Source: Chloroflexus sp. Y-396-1
Lineage (GTDB): Bacteria > Chloroflexota > Chloroflexia > Chloroflexales > Chloroflexaceae
Direction: 5' to 3'
NCBI RefSeq assembly: GCF_000516515.1
Contig: NZ_KI911784.1
Coordinates: forward strand, 930,001-994,000
Length of the DNA: 64,000 nucleotides
Made by a program: the position numbers and the translations under genes. This document shows, piece after piece, positions 1-8,973 of this stretch. How positions within the stretch are numbered: position 1 is the stretch's first letter; each line of letters opens with the position of its first letter. The notes under the pieces were generated by a model. That model was not told the origin of the DNA. It did not search any database and saw only the letters and a program-made list of their open reading frames with translations.

Positions 1-2
1 AC

Positions 3-1340
3 CTCGATCCGGTGACCCTCATCACGCAAAATAAACTCTCGCTGAACCGCCAGAATGATCCGTATTACCGTCAGTATCTGGTCACGTTGACCGATCCACT
101 CCCTCAGCGCGGATTTCCGGCTTCAACCAACACTATGCGAAAGGCATTTGAATGGTTTGAGCGTCGTCTCAATGAGTATACCAGCACACAACGCGATCAG
201 GGTCGGGCGTTAGCGCAGTTTATCGAGACGATGAGTGATAAGCTCTTCTTCACCGTTATCACCGTGTCTGATGAACTAAACGCCTACCGTGTCTTCGAGA
301 CGCTCAATGCCCGTGGAGTTCGTTTGTCGGCCACCGATCTGCTTAAGAACTATCTCTTTGCAGTCCTGGCTCGCCATTCACAATCGGAAGTGGAGCTAAA
401 AGAGCCGGAACGTCGGTGGGATACGCTGGTTAGCCGGTTAGGGAGCGAGAGTCTGCCGGATTTTCTTCGGATGCACTGGAATAGCCGACACAGTTTTGCC
501 CGCCAATCCGAGCTGTTCAAAGCGATTCGGAATCGAATCCAAAACCGTGAAGCCGTGTTCGGGCTGCTGCGTGAAATGAACGAGGATGTTGATACATATC
601 TAGCACTCAACCAACCCGAAGGTTCAAGTTGGCCATCAGATTGGAAGGTCTATGCTCAAGAACTACGGCTCTTTTCGGTTCGCCAGCCATACCCGATGCT
701 TATGGCAGCCAAACGCCGCTTAGCCGACGATGATTTTGCTAGACTGTTACGGGCAACCGTTGTTATATCGTTTCGTTACAATGTCATTGGTTCGCTCCAC
801 ACCGGTGAGTCCGAACGGCTATATCATGAAGTGGCGAAGAAGATACACGAGGGAATAATCAATAATTACACGCTCGCCGTGCAGACGCTACGCCCTATCT
901 ATCGAAGTGATGCCGCGTTTAAGGCCGATTTTAGTGAAAAGTCGATCAAAACGACCCAGAGCCGAAATGCACGAATTGTACGTTACATTCTCAGCAAACT
1001 CGAACAACAGGTAGGCGGCGTTGAGTTTGATTACGACTCTCCTGCCTATACCATTGAACATATCTTGCCTCAGTCGCCTGAAGCCGGATGGGAGGCCTTT
1101 AGTGACCGCGATCTAGAGGAATTTGTCTATCGTTTAGGGAACATGACGATTATTGAGAGCAGCCGGAATAGAGATGCAGGAAACAAATCATTCGCACAAA
1201 AGCGCGTGATCTATCAAGAAAGTCGCTTTCGCTTAACCCAACAACTGGCGCAGGAAGAGGAATGGACGCCAGAGCGACTGGCTGCCCGTCAACGCGAAAT
1301 GGCCAGGTTGGCGGCAGTGGTCTGGCGAATAGATATCTGA
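3..1340 (+). CDS. DUF262/DUF1524 (GmrSD-like) protein, 5' end cut by window
   Basis: The reading frame is open from the window edge, so the true start lies upstream; a GTG at 12 is unlikely to be the real start. The first third holds the late DUF262 signature FETLNARGVRLSATDLLKNY. The C-terminal part holds a DUF1524 HNH-like core: YTIEHILPQ (His-x-x-Pro), then RLGNMTIIESSRNRDAGNKS. Families with this pair include GmrS/GmrD, Type IV enzymes that cleave modified DNA, and other restriction-like defence proteins. In those families DUF262 is a ParB-like nucleotide-binding and nuclease domain and DUF1524 is the nuclease. Only the C-terminal half is visible, so the N-terminal catalytic residues cannot be judged. 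A defence role is inferred from family. It converges on the phosphofructokinase gene with about 370 bp of repeats between. Confidence 0.8.
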   Translation, partial: LDPVTLITQNKLSLNRQNDPYYRQYLVTLTDPLPQRGFPASTNTMRKAFEWFERRLNEYTSTQRDQGRALAQFIETMSDKLFFTVITVSDELNAYRVFETLNARGVRLSATDLLKNYLFAVLARHSQSEVELKEPERRWDTLVSRLGSESLPDFLRMHWNSRHSFARQSELFKAIRNRIQNREAVFGLLREMNEDVDTYLALNQPEGSSWPSDWKVYAQELRLFSVRQPYPMLMAAKRRLADDDFARLLRATVVISFRYNVIGSLHTGESERLYHEVAKKIHEGIINNYTLAVQTLRPIYRSDAAFKADFSEKSIKTTQSRNARIVRYILSKLEQQVGGVEFDYDSPAYTIEHILPQSPEAGWEAFSDRDLEEFVYRLGNMTIIESSRNRDAGNKSFAQKRVIYQESRFRLTQQLAQEEEWTPERLAARQREMARLAAVVWRIDI

Positions 1341-1710
1341 GGTTTTTAACAGGTTCAGGGCCTGTGCTGCAAAGCACGCCTGGTGCCCCCTTACCTTCCC
1401 CCTAGCCCCCTTCCTCTCCCCACGTGGAAGAGGAAGGGGGAACGTGAGGCGGGAGCGAAAGCATATTGGCAACCTCCTAAATGGTTGCACAGGTACGGTA
1501 CGTGCCCGATGAGAAATCCGGGTTTTTGATCGGTCTCTTAGCTATAGGCTAATAAGTTCATCCTGGACGTGACAGCATCTATGAAGCTATAGTCCCACTC
1601 CACATCTGACAAGCGAGGAAGCGGGCAAGCGAGACCACAAGCATCGGTCACACACTGAGCTAGGCTGTGCTTCGGATGCCGTCCTGTCTTATTTGTCAAC
1701 GAAACGCTCG
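1341..1710. repeat. Intergenic dispersed repeat between convergent genes
   Basis: No gene is seen. Positions 1395-1442 form a CT-rich/AG-rich hairpin (arm CTTCCCCCTAGCCCCCTTCC, returning as GGAAGAGGAAGGGGG). The tail GGCGGGAGCGAAAGC..TTGGCAACC and GGTACGGTACGTGCCC follows at about 1450-1510. The same ordered modules recur near 26520-26680 and 50584-50945. The stretch 1550-1700 matches nothing recognised here. Confidence 0.6.
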
Positions 1711-3990
1711 TCATGTTGGTGGGCCGGAGTCCCGCTGACCCAGCAGGATCACCGTACTCGATTCACCTTTGGAGGGTGGTGTAGTCAGCAAATCGGCCAT
1801 CTGACGCAATGCCAGCCACCACTGCTCACGTGGTCGGGCGTGGACGGGATCCATCAAGCGGGGCATATCGTCGAGCTGATGAAATTGAACTTTCCCGCCG
1901 CGATAACCAATAAACGCCCCAACCGGCTCACGGCGATCGGCGTGCTCGATCAGAAATTCGATACAGCGCACCGCTAACCGCGTTGCCTGAATACGGTCGA
2001 ACGGCGATGGATCACCACCTTGCTGCAAATGACCAAGGATCGCCTGCCGTACCTCGAACAACTTATTCCCCTCTTCTTCAAAGAGTGAACAGATGAACGA
2101 TGTCGTGTAGACGGGATTCGCCTTTTCGTTGCGCACGATCAGACTTAACCGTTTTCCGGCGCGGAACCAGGACATCATCTCTTCCAGATCGGCCTGTAGT
2201 TTGCGCAGACTAATCCCTTCTTCGGGAAGATAGACCTGCTCGGCGCCGGTTGCCAATCCGCTCATCAGAGCCAGATAGCCGCAATCACGACCCATGACCT
2301 CGACGATAAAACAGCGGCGTGACGCCACTGCCGATTGTTTGATGCGATCAATGGCCTGGACAATACTATTCAGTGCTGTATCAGCCCCTAAACTCAGTTC
2401 AGAACCGGGCAGGTTGTTGTCGATGGTTGCCGGCAGGCAGATGATCGGAATATGAAACGCTGGAAAGATCTGGCGCTCGCTGTAGAGTTTGTACGCTGCC
2501 TGATACCCACTCAAGCCACCGATCATGAGGATGCCATCTATCCCAAAACGCTCAATGTTACGCGCAATCTGGTACAGTTCGCTGCCCTGCGGAATCTTGC
2601 GATTAGTACCCAGTTCGGCCCCTCCCATCGTCGCCCAACCACTGACGCTCATCCAATCCATCTCAACGATGTCACCATCGATCAATCCCTGGAATCCATT
2701 GCGCACACCAAGCATCGTGTGACCACGGTCGATGCCAATACGTACTGCTGCCCGCACAGCCGTATTCATACCGGGTGCTGGCCCACCACTATGCACCACA
2801 GCAAAGCGATAACCACGCCGTAAGCGGTCGGGTGGCGAGGGCTGCGATTGAATGAGGGTGCCAAGCGTCCGGTACGCTTCCACAAAACTATTGCCCCGCA
2901 TCGCCAACGCTCGCTCATAATCGTGCTGCGCGATAGCTTCGGCAACTTGATGCGTATCCTTAACGCAGGTTAGCAGTGGCAAGCGCACCACCCGATTCTC
3001 ACGCAAACCGATCAATTTCGGTTCCGCATCGGGACTAGCAGTTAACAGCTCTTCGACTGCCGTTGCGCCCAACAATGAACTCATCCAGCGATCAAATGCA
3101 CTTGGTGCACCACCACGCTGAACGTGGCCGAGAATGGTGACTCTGGTATCTTCCCCTAGTCGCTCTTCCAGCACCTTCTTGATATACGATGCGGTAATGG
3201 GTTTACCATGCCGGTCGCGAGCACCCTCAGCGACCACAACAATGCTATCGCGTCGGCCTTGCTCACGCCCGATCCGCAGCACATCGCACATATGCTGCTC
3301 CCAATCGTCCATCTGGGGAGGCATTTCAGGAATAAACACCCAATCCGCACCACCAGCAATTGCCCCCATCAATGCCAGATACCCACAATTACGCCCCATC
3401 ACCTCGATGACGAAAGTGCGCTGATGGCTGGCAGCCGTTGAACTGATAGCATCAATCGCCTCGGTAATACGATGAAGTGCAGTATCGGCACCAATCGTCA
3501 TATCAGTGCCACAAAAGTCATTGTCGATACTGCCAACAATTCCGGCAATCAGCAGGTTAGGATGGGCTGCCGCCTGTTCAGCACTGATTTCACCTGCCGC
3601 AACCAATTCGGCCAGTAACTCCGGCCATTCACGGCGAAAGAGATCAGCTCCGGTCAGACTACCATCACCACCAATGACAACCAGGCGGTCAATGCCATGG
3701 GTAAGTAAATTAGCCGCCGCCCGCCGCCGACCTTCACGAGTGCGGAAGGCACTACTCCGTGCGGTACCGATGATCGTGCCACCGCGATGAATAATCCCCC
3801 CCACCGAACTCCAATCCATACGCCGGATGAACTTTCCCCCCTCAATCAGACCTTGATAGCCCTCATAGATCGCAAAGACTTCACAGCCACGACTGATGCC
3901 AGTACGCACTACAGCACGCACCGCAGCGTTCATCCCAGGCGCATCACCACCGCTCGTCAGTACTCCGATACGGATTGTTGGATGTGTCAT
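1711..3990 (-). CDS. Tandem-domain 6-phosphofructokinase (eukaryote-like)
   Basis: Phosphorylates fructose 6-phosphate to fructose 1,6-bisphosphate in glycolysis (cytoplasm). The 759-residue protein contains two PfkA-type domains in tandem, about twice the usual bacterial length of 320. The N-terminal half keeps catalytic features: GGDG of the ATP site at residues 107-110 and SIDND at 154-158 with the catalytic Asp. In the C-terminal half (from about residue 385) GGDG is replaced by GGLSG and the catalytic motif reads TIDNN, so it has probably become a regulatory or effector-binding half, as in fungal and animal enzymes. The ATG at 3990 was chosen over an upstream in-frame start because an AGGG lies about 7 bases before it and conserved sequence begins just after. 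It converges with the DUF1524 gene. Confidence 0.9.
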   Translation of the reverse strand: MTHPTIRIGVLTSGGDAPGMNAAVRAVVRTGISRGCEVFAIYEGYQGLIEGGKFIRRMDWSSVGGIIHRGGTIIGTARSSAFRTREGRRRAAANLLTHGIDRLVVIGGDGSLTGADLFRREWPELLAELVAAGEISAEQAAAHPNLLIAGIVGSIDNDFCGTDMTIGADTALHRITEAIDAISSTAASHQRTFVIEVMGRNCGYLALMGAIAGGADWVFIPEMPPQMDDWEQHMCDVLRIGREQGRRDSIVVVAEGARDRHGKPITASYIKKVLEERLGEDTRVTILGHVQRGGAPSAFDRWMSSLLGATAVEELLTASPDAEPKLIGLRENRVVRLPLLTCVKDTHQVAEAIAQHDYERALAMRGNSFVEAYRTLGTLIQSQPSPPDRLRRGYRFAVVHSGGPAPGMNTAVRAAVRIGIDRGHTMLGVRNGFQGLIDGDIVEMDWMSVSGWATMGGAELGTNRKIPQGSELYQIARNIERFGIDGILMIGGLSGYQAAYKLYSERQIFPAFHIPIICLPATIDNNLPGSELSLGADTALNSIVQAIDRIKQSAVASRRCFIVEVMGRDCGYLALMSGLATGAEQVYLPEEGISLRKLQADLEEMMSWFRAGKRLSLIVRNEKANPVYTTSFICSLFEEEGNKLFEVRQAILGHLQQGGDPSPFDRIQATRLAVRCIEFLIEHADRREPVGAFIGYRGGKVQFHQLDDMPRLMDPVHARPREQWWLALRQMADLLTTPPSKGESSTVILLGQRDSGPPT

Positions 3991-4372
3991 TGTATCCCTC
4001 GCCTCTTCTGGCGGATAGCAATAATGGTTGCACACGCAAGTATATCACAGAGTCACGAGTAATTAGTGAAGAGCACGCCCGCATCTTCCCTGTCCGGAAG
4101 AGATGGTGTTGAGTATGACTGTCACCGCATCGGTAGGGGTAGGTTGGGAACTCACCCCAGATGGTGTGTTGATGCAACGGGCAATAGTTTTCACCGCCCA
4201 TCGCAGGATGCAGGCCAACGAGCCGCCTCCCGACTCATAACAGCACACTCACCAGCGGAGGCGGGCCAGCGGCCCGCAATCCAGGTCTATTAAGATAGTG
4301 TCTCGGAATAAGATAGCATTTTCACTACTGAAAAATGCAAATAAGACATAGTTTCATTTTCAGGTAAACCTC
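3991..4372. repeat. Intergenic region with palindromic repeats
   Basis: No gene is seen. It holds one copy of the GGGG..GGTTGGGAACTC..CCCC palindrome (4136-4158) and one copy of the GCGGGCCAGCGGCCCGC palindrome (4261-4277, followed by AATCCAGG). Both families recur elsewhere in the window. The 4290-4372 part is AT-rich and leads into the P-ATPase promoter. Confidence 0.6.
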
Positions 4373-4400
4373 TTGACTTTATACTTGAATGGGGTAAAGT
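4373..4400 (+). promoter_or_regulatory. Promoter with dyad upstream of the metal ATPase
   Basis: TTGACT at 4373-4378 and TAAAGT at 4395-4400 fit a -35/-10 pair with a 16-base gap. Overlapping them is a dyad ACTTTA (4376-4381) and TAAAGT (4395-4400), separated by 13 bases. A dyad laid over the promoter of a metal-export gene is the usual place for an ArsR- or MerR-type metal sensor. No regulator gene is adjacent, so the identity of the binder is open. Confidence 0.4.
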
Positions 4401-4445
4401 GAGGGCATGAAACGCACATACTCATTCTGCTGAGGGAAGATCACG

Positions 4446-6641
4446 ATGAACAAACAGCAGTTTACAATTAGCGGGATGGATTGTCCTGATTGTGCACGTA
4501 CTATCGAACGGGGTGTAGCGCGGCTTCCGGGAGTGCAGACCTGTGAAGTGAATTTCACCACCGCTCAATTACACGTTACCGGTGATGCAGACCCGACAGC
4601 TATCGTCAACCGTGTACGAGATTTAGGCTACGAAATTCAGTCGGCAACGACAGTGGCTGACGAGAATCCACCAACCCTGTTCGGCTTTATACGCCGCCGT
4701 CGTCAACATCTGTTCGCGCTGGTTGGTCTTGTGCTCGTTCTACCTGGTATTATCCTGCATGAATTGCTTGGTTGGGATGCCTTCTGGATTGATGGACTAG
4801 CACTCGTTGCCCTTGGCCTCGTGGGGCCAAAGATTGCTCAAAACGCCTGGCGCACGTTCCGTACAAATCGTGAGCTGAATATCGATGCTTTGATGACTAT
4901 CGCCGCTATTGGCGCTGTCATTATCGGAACGTATGTTGAAGCCGGGCTGGTGATGGTGCTCTACGCGATTGGCGAGGCGTTAGAGGAATATACAGCCGAT
5001 CGTGCCCGTCATGCAATCCGCAGCCTGCTTGAATTGACTCCACCGACGGCAACACGTCTTGGGCCTGCCGGCGAAGAGACCGTACCGGTTGCCGAACTAC
5101 GGGTGGGTGATCGCATTCTCATCAAACCAGGAGAGCGAATACCGGTGGACGGTACAATTGTCGCCGGTCATTCGCTGGTGAATCAGGCCGCGATTACGGG
5201 TGAAAGTCGGTTCATTGAGCGTGGGGCCGGTGATCCACTCTTTGCGGGAACCATCAATGGTGACGGGAGTCTTGAGCTGATCGTTGACCGACCCGCTGCC
5301 GAGAGTATGGTGGCGCGGATGATACATCTCGTTCAGGAAGCGCAAGAGCGTCGTGCTCCGGTACAGCGCTTTGTTGATCGCTTTGCGCGTGTCTACACGC
5401 CTGCGGTAGTCATTCTGGCCGTTCTAGTTGCCAGTATTCCCCCGCTTTTGTTTGGTCAACCATTTTGGAACCCCGATCCCGAAACATTTGGCTGGCTCTA
5501 CCGCGGTCTAGCTCTCCTCGTTGTTGCATGCCCGTGTGCGCTGGTTATCAGTACACCGGTGAGTATTGTGAGCGCCTTAAGCACGGCTGCCCGCAACGGG
5601 GTGTTGATCAAAGGTGGAGCGTATCTCGAAACACTCGCTCGCGTTCGCACTGTTGCCATTGATAAGACCGGTACCTTGACCACCGGAAAACCATCGGTGG
5701 TGGGGCTGCGGGTATTGGGATGTATGGCCAATGATGCGGTACCGGTTGGTCACTGTCAGACCTGCGATGAGCTATTGACGTTGGCGGGAGCAGTTGAGCG
5801 CCGTTCGGAACACCCGCTGGCGCATGCCATTGTGCAGGCTGCGACTATGCGCGGCCTCGCTCTCCCAACTGCCGAAAACGTGCGGGCATTGACTGGCCAA
5901 GGGGTATTGGGGGTTGTGAATGGTAATGAGGTTTTGATCGGGAGTCATCGAGTATTTGATCAGACATTAACTCACGATGAACGGCATTGTCTGGCAGCGC
6001 AACGTGACAGCCAGTCCGGATATACACCACTCCTGGTTGGTGTTGATGGTACATACCGTGGCACAATAACCGTATCTGACACGATTCGTGAAGAGAGTCG
6101 GAACGCCGTGGCTGCTCTGCGCGCCCAAGGTTTGCGGGTCGTGATGCTCACCGGTGACGAACCGGCCACTGCGCGGCGCATTGCCGACGACATTGGAGTG
6201 GATGAGGTACGGGCTGGATTACTCCCTGAAGCCAAAGCTGCGGCAGTCAGTGCATTACGTCAACCTGACGGTGCAGTAGCGATGGTCGGTGATGGAATCA
6301 ATGATGCGCCAGCACTGGCGACTGCCGATGTAGGGATTGCTATTGGTAATCAGGCTGGTGGTACGACGCAAGCGATGGAGACTGCCGATATAACTCTACT
6401 CAGTGGTGATCTCCGTCAGTTACCGTTTGCCATTGAACTCAGCCGCCAGACAATGCGCACGATCGCCGTGAATGTTACATTCAGCATCGGCATTAAACTC
6501 CTCTTCATCGGTCTGGTTCTGGCCGGCCTTGGCACGATGTGGATGGCCGTGTTGGCAGACGTTGGCGCCTCGTTGTTGGTGACGCTGAATGGGATGCGGT
6601 TATTGGGCTTCCGTTCACGTCTGTCGGGTTATAGAGGATGA
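4446..6641 (+). CDS. zntA: P1B-type Zn/Cd/Pb-exporting ATPase
   Basis: An inner-membrane heavy-metal efflux pump driven by ATP. The 731-residue protein begins with a soluble HMA metal-binding domain (GMDCPDC, Cys13 and Cys16). Membrane helices, the A-domain TGES loop and the CPC transport motif (362-364) follow. The P-domain DKTGTLT has its phosphorylated Asp at 406, then come SEHPLA of the N-domain and GDGIND near 615. The last helix reads LADVGASLLVTLNGMRLL; its Asp-x-Gly and conserved Asn are typical of Zn/Cd/Pb pumps rather than copper pumps. An extra Cys-containing loop (GHCQTC) sits between DKTGTLT and SEHPLA. It stands alone behind a promoter with a dyad. The symbol reflects family assignment; exact metal preference is inferred. 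Confidence 0.9.
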   Translation: MNKQQFTISGMDCPDCARTIERGVARLPGVQTCEVNFTTAQLHVTGDADPTAIVNRVRDLGYEIQSATTVADENPPTLFGFIRRRRQHLFALVGLVLVLPGIILHELLGWDAFWIDGLALVALGLVGPKIAQNAWRTFRTNRELNIDALMTIAAIGAVIIGTYVEAGLVMVLYAIGEALEEYTADRARHAIRSLLELTPPTATRLGPAGEETVPVAELRVGDRILIKPGERIPVDGTIVAGHSLVNQAAITGESRFIERGAGDPLFAGTINGDGSLELIVDRPAAESMVARMIHLVQEAQERRAPVQRFVDRFARVYTPAVVILAVLVASIPPLLFGQPFWNPDPETFGWLYRGLALLVVACPCALVISTPVSIVSALSTAARNGVLIKGGAYLETLARVRTVAIDKTGTLTTGKPSVVGLRVLGCMANDAVPVGHCQTCDELLTLAGAVERRSEHPLAHAIVQAATMRGLALPTAENVRALTGQGVLGVVNGNEVLIGSHRVFDQTLTHDERHCLAAQRDSQSGYTPLLVGVDGTYRGTITVSDTIREESRNAVAALRAQGLRVVMLTGDEPATARRIADDIGVDEVRAGLLPEAKAAAVSALRQPDGAVAMVGDGINDAPALATADVGIAIGNQAGGTTQAMETADITLLSGDLRQLPFAIELSRQTMRTIAVNVTFSIGIKLLFIGLVLAGLGTMWMAVLADVGASLLVTLNGMRLLGFRSRLSGYRG

Positions 6642-7078
6642 GTACGGAACAGAGTTCAGGCGATCAGAACGATTACGCCTGGCAAGGGACGGAATATGCT
6701 CTTGCCACTGCTAGTATCCCTCTTCCTTGCTCGTGAAGATGGAGCCAGGGCTTTTCAACGTTCTTTACGTGCGTTTAGGAAAGCGGGAGGGGCGGGGTTC
6801 CAAACTCGCCCCAATAACGTGTTCTTGAGACGGATGCGAGTTCCGCGATTGCCAGCGCAGATGCGGGCCAGAGACCCGCGATCCTGGAAAAGGGAAGCAT
6901 TGTGCAGACACTTTCTGAGCGCGGTGAACGGCGCAAGCCTCACACTCTATCCACGCGACGACGCGAAAGTCGCCGAATGTCTTTGGAACAGCCCATTCCC
7001 TCGGCAAGGAGACGCAACGAACCCGCGACACCTATCATTCCTGGATTAACACCGGTAAAAACTGAAACACCTGCCGAA
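6642..7078. repeat. Intergenic region with palindromes, no gene
   Basis: Contains a GGGGCGGGGTTCCAAACTCGCCCC palindrome (6789-6812) that could terminate the ATPase transcript, and a GCGGGCCAGAGACCCGC copy (6863-6879, followed by ATCCTGG). Short open frames here lack ribosome sites and recognisable protein sequence. Confidence 0.55.
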
Positions 7079-7291
7079 CTATCGCAACTCAGGTAATTCA
7101 ATCGGGTCTTCACGCGGTTCACACAGGCCGCAAAAGAGCGCACGGGCAGTGACGATAGCTTTATGACCACCTTTGCGGTCTGCAAAGAGCGCCACAATAT
7201 GGGGCATCTCTTGCGCGTGATCGCGACAGATGGCCCGCCCACAGAAGATGCAGGCGCCGTGGGCAGGACGATTGCAATGCCAGCAGTTCAT
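7079..7291 (-). CDS. Small zinc-ribbon protein (DUF2180/B-box-like)
   Basis: A 70-residue protein with the cysteine/histidine pattern MNCWHC, then CIFCGRAICRDH, and a late CGLC. This CxxC...CxxCGxxxCxxH layout resembles B-box or DUF2180 zinc ribbons, which bind structural zinc. The start at 7291 was chosen because GGTGGAG lies just upstream; an in-frame ATG five codons earlier has weaker context. It stands alone between repeats and a broken surface-protein gene. Function is unknown. Confidence 0.6.
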   Translation of the reverse strand: MNCWHCNRPAHGACIFCGRAICRDHAQEMPHIVALFADRKGGHKAIVTARALFCGLCEPREDPIELPELR

Positions 7292-7342
7292 CGTTGACTC
7301 CACCATTGAGGGGATGCGTCTGACAACGCATCCCCGTCACGA

Positions 7343-7609
7343 TTAGCGTACAACCAGCGGTACCCACAATCGCGGTGCACTGATTGAAACTGGCGCTTCG
7401 AGTAATTGCGTTTCAATAGTGACCGAACTATTGACAATCTCGACCGTATTCGTCAGGCTGCCAGTCACCTGGTTCGGATTGACTGTCACTCGGAAGAGCA
7501 ATGTGCGTCGTCCGGGTGTATCGCCGCTTTGCGCAGATACGGTGAGATTATTCCATGTTAACACAGTACGACCACTGCTGCTACCGATTTGTGGTGCTGA
7601 TAGAGCCGT
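7343..7609 (-). pseudogene. C-terminal remnant of a surface/adhesin-like protein
   Basis: An open stretch of about 88 codons encodes a beta-rich segment (WNNLTV..., TLLFRVTVN..., LTNTVEIVN) like the last DUF11/cell-wall-type repeat of an exported protein. It ends in a hydrophobic tail, RLWVPLVVR, of the kind seen at the ends of Chloroflexota surface proteins. The frame meets a TGA at 7610-7612. Just beyond it the sequence becomes a dispersed repeat and an unassigned GC-rich block, so the rest of the gene has been lost. A GTG at 7564 could start a 73-residue product, but no signal peptide is present. Confidence 0.55.
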
Positions 7610-8038
7610 TCAACCTTCTCACCCGACCCGGCAGCAGTGAGGTGAGAAGCGTGGCGAGCTTCCGAGCCTATCCGCAGCTCGTGCAGCGGTGCGCAGCTTC
7701 CCGTGCCAACCTAGTGATCCACGGTCAACTCCCGTCCTCTCGCCAATGATGCCCATCGCCGTCTCTGGAGAGGTGGATCCTCAACCTCCGCACGGCATAC
7801 GCTTGAGACGGACACACATTCCATCACTACTCCCCAGGGTGCGGTCCGCTAGACGACACTTCCAGGGAAACCGCACGGATCGGGGATCACCGTTAGCACG
7901 TGTATAAGGTTTGTCAGTCCGCGCCATCCAGAGCCGAGAATGTTGAATACCTCCTAAGTATTCGCCCTACCTGTTCAAGTGCAAACCGAATCTATGCTAT
8001 GATACTTGACTTGTAAAGTATTGCTAGCCGGAGTGTTC
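7610..8038. other. Repeat junction and unassigned structured block
   Basis: The region begins with a 9-bp hairpin (CTTCTCACC paired with GGTGAGAAG, about 7614-7648) that belongs to the dispersed repeat also seen near 13822 and 61628. From about 7655 to 7905 lies GC-rich sequence with strong self-pairing, for example GTGCGGT at 7839-7845 with ACCGCAC at 7870-7876. It matches no RNA or protein I recognise: no RNase P, tmRNA or SRP core is seen. The last 130 bases should hold the promoter of the AEC gene; TATGAT at about 7996 is a possible -10. Confidence 0.45.
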
Positions 8039-8971
8039 ATGGTCACGGTTTTAATCGAAGTTCTCTTGCCGATTGCAGTGGTGGCAAGCGCAGGATTCGC
8101 ACTACGGCGCGCATTTCCGCTTGATCTGATGACACTCAACCGGCTGATGATTTACGGTCTTAGCCCGGCACTCATCTTTGTCACCCTGGTACGCGCCGAT
8201 TTGAGCGGCCCGGATGCCGGACGCATGCTCTTCTTCGCACTGGGAGTGTTAGGGTTGATGGCGTTAACCGTCTGGCTCAGTGCACTGGGGCTGGGATTAC
8301 GTGGGAAGGACGTAACAGCGTTGTTGCTGACCAGTATGTTTATGAATTCGGGCAATTATGGTCTACCAGCCTCACGTTTTGCCTTCGGTGAAACCGGTTT
8401 TACATTGGGGGTATTCTACTTTATCATGCAATCGATCATGGCTCAAACGTTAGGTGTGGGAGTGGCAGCAGCGGGTGCGGCCGGTGGCGGCCGACAGGCG
8501 TGGCAATCAATCGTCAAACGTCTAATCAGTATGCCACAAATCTATGCAGTGATTGGTGCACTGGCCTTACGGAGTATGGGGTTCCAGCCGGCAACAGCAA
8601 CAGGACTTGTTCGCAGTCTGTTTGAGGGTGTGGCACTCTTGAGTGAAGCGGCGTTGCCGGTTATGTTACTCATTCTGGGTGTACAATTGGGCGCCGGAGC
8701 ACCTCTTGTCCAACCAGGAATGGTGGCTATGGCCACGACGATTCGGCTGGTGGTATCACCGATCTTGGCCTTCGGCCTGGCCCGTTTACTCGGTATGGAG
8801 GGGGTCGCGTTAGGGGTTGGGGTGATGATGGCCGGTATGCCAACAGCGGTGAATACCACAATCTTGGCGATTGAGTTTGATACCCGACCGCAACTGGTAG
8901 TCAGTACCGTCGTGGTGTCGTCGTTTGCCAGTCTGATAACGCTGAGCATATTACTTAGCCTGGTACGATAG
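8039..8971 (+). CDS. AEC (auxin efflux carrier) family transporter
   Basis: A 310-residue inner-membrane protein of the Membrane Transport Protein (AEC) family, with about ten hydrophobic helices in two halves. The first half opens with MVTVLIEVLLPIAVVASAGF; a typical Asn-rich motif, MFMNSGNYGLPASRFAFG, lies in the fourth helix and MMAGMPTAVNT in the second half. Bacterial members export or import organic acids; the substrate here is not predictable. The ATG at 8039 is preferred because GGAG stands six bases upstream. Two bases separate it from the next gene, so the two are probably co-transcribed and the transporter may move a substrate or product of that amidohydrolase. Confidence 0.85.
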   Translation: MVTVLIEVLLPIAVVASAGFALRRAFPLDLMTLNRLMIYGLSPALIFVTLVRADLSGPDAGRMLFFALGVLGLMALTVWLSALGLGLRGKDVTALLLTSMFMNSGNYGLPASRFAFGETGFTLGVFYFIMQSIMAQTLGVGVAAAGAAGGGRQAWQSIVKRLISMPQIYAVIGALALRSMGFQPATATGLVRSLFEGVALLSEAALPVMLLILGVQLGAGAPLVQPGMVAMATTIRLVVSPILAFGLARLLGMEGVALGVGVMMAGMPTAVNTTILAIEFDTRPQLVVSTVVVSSFASLITLSILLSLVR

Positions 8972-8973
8972 GT

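Noticed and set aside
6696-7049. 117-residue open frame after the metal ATPase
   Set aside because: It runs across two palindromic repeats and has no protein-like features.
7655-7905. RNase P, tmRNA or SRP RNA gene
   Set aside because: The conserved cores of these RNAs were sought on both strands and not found.
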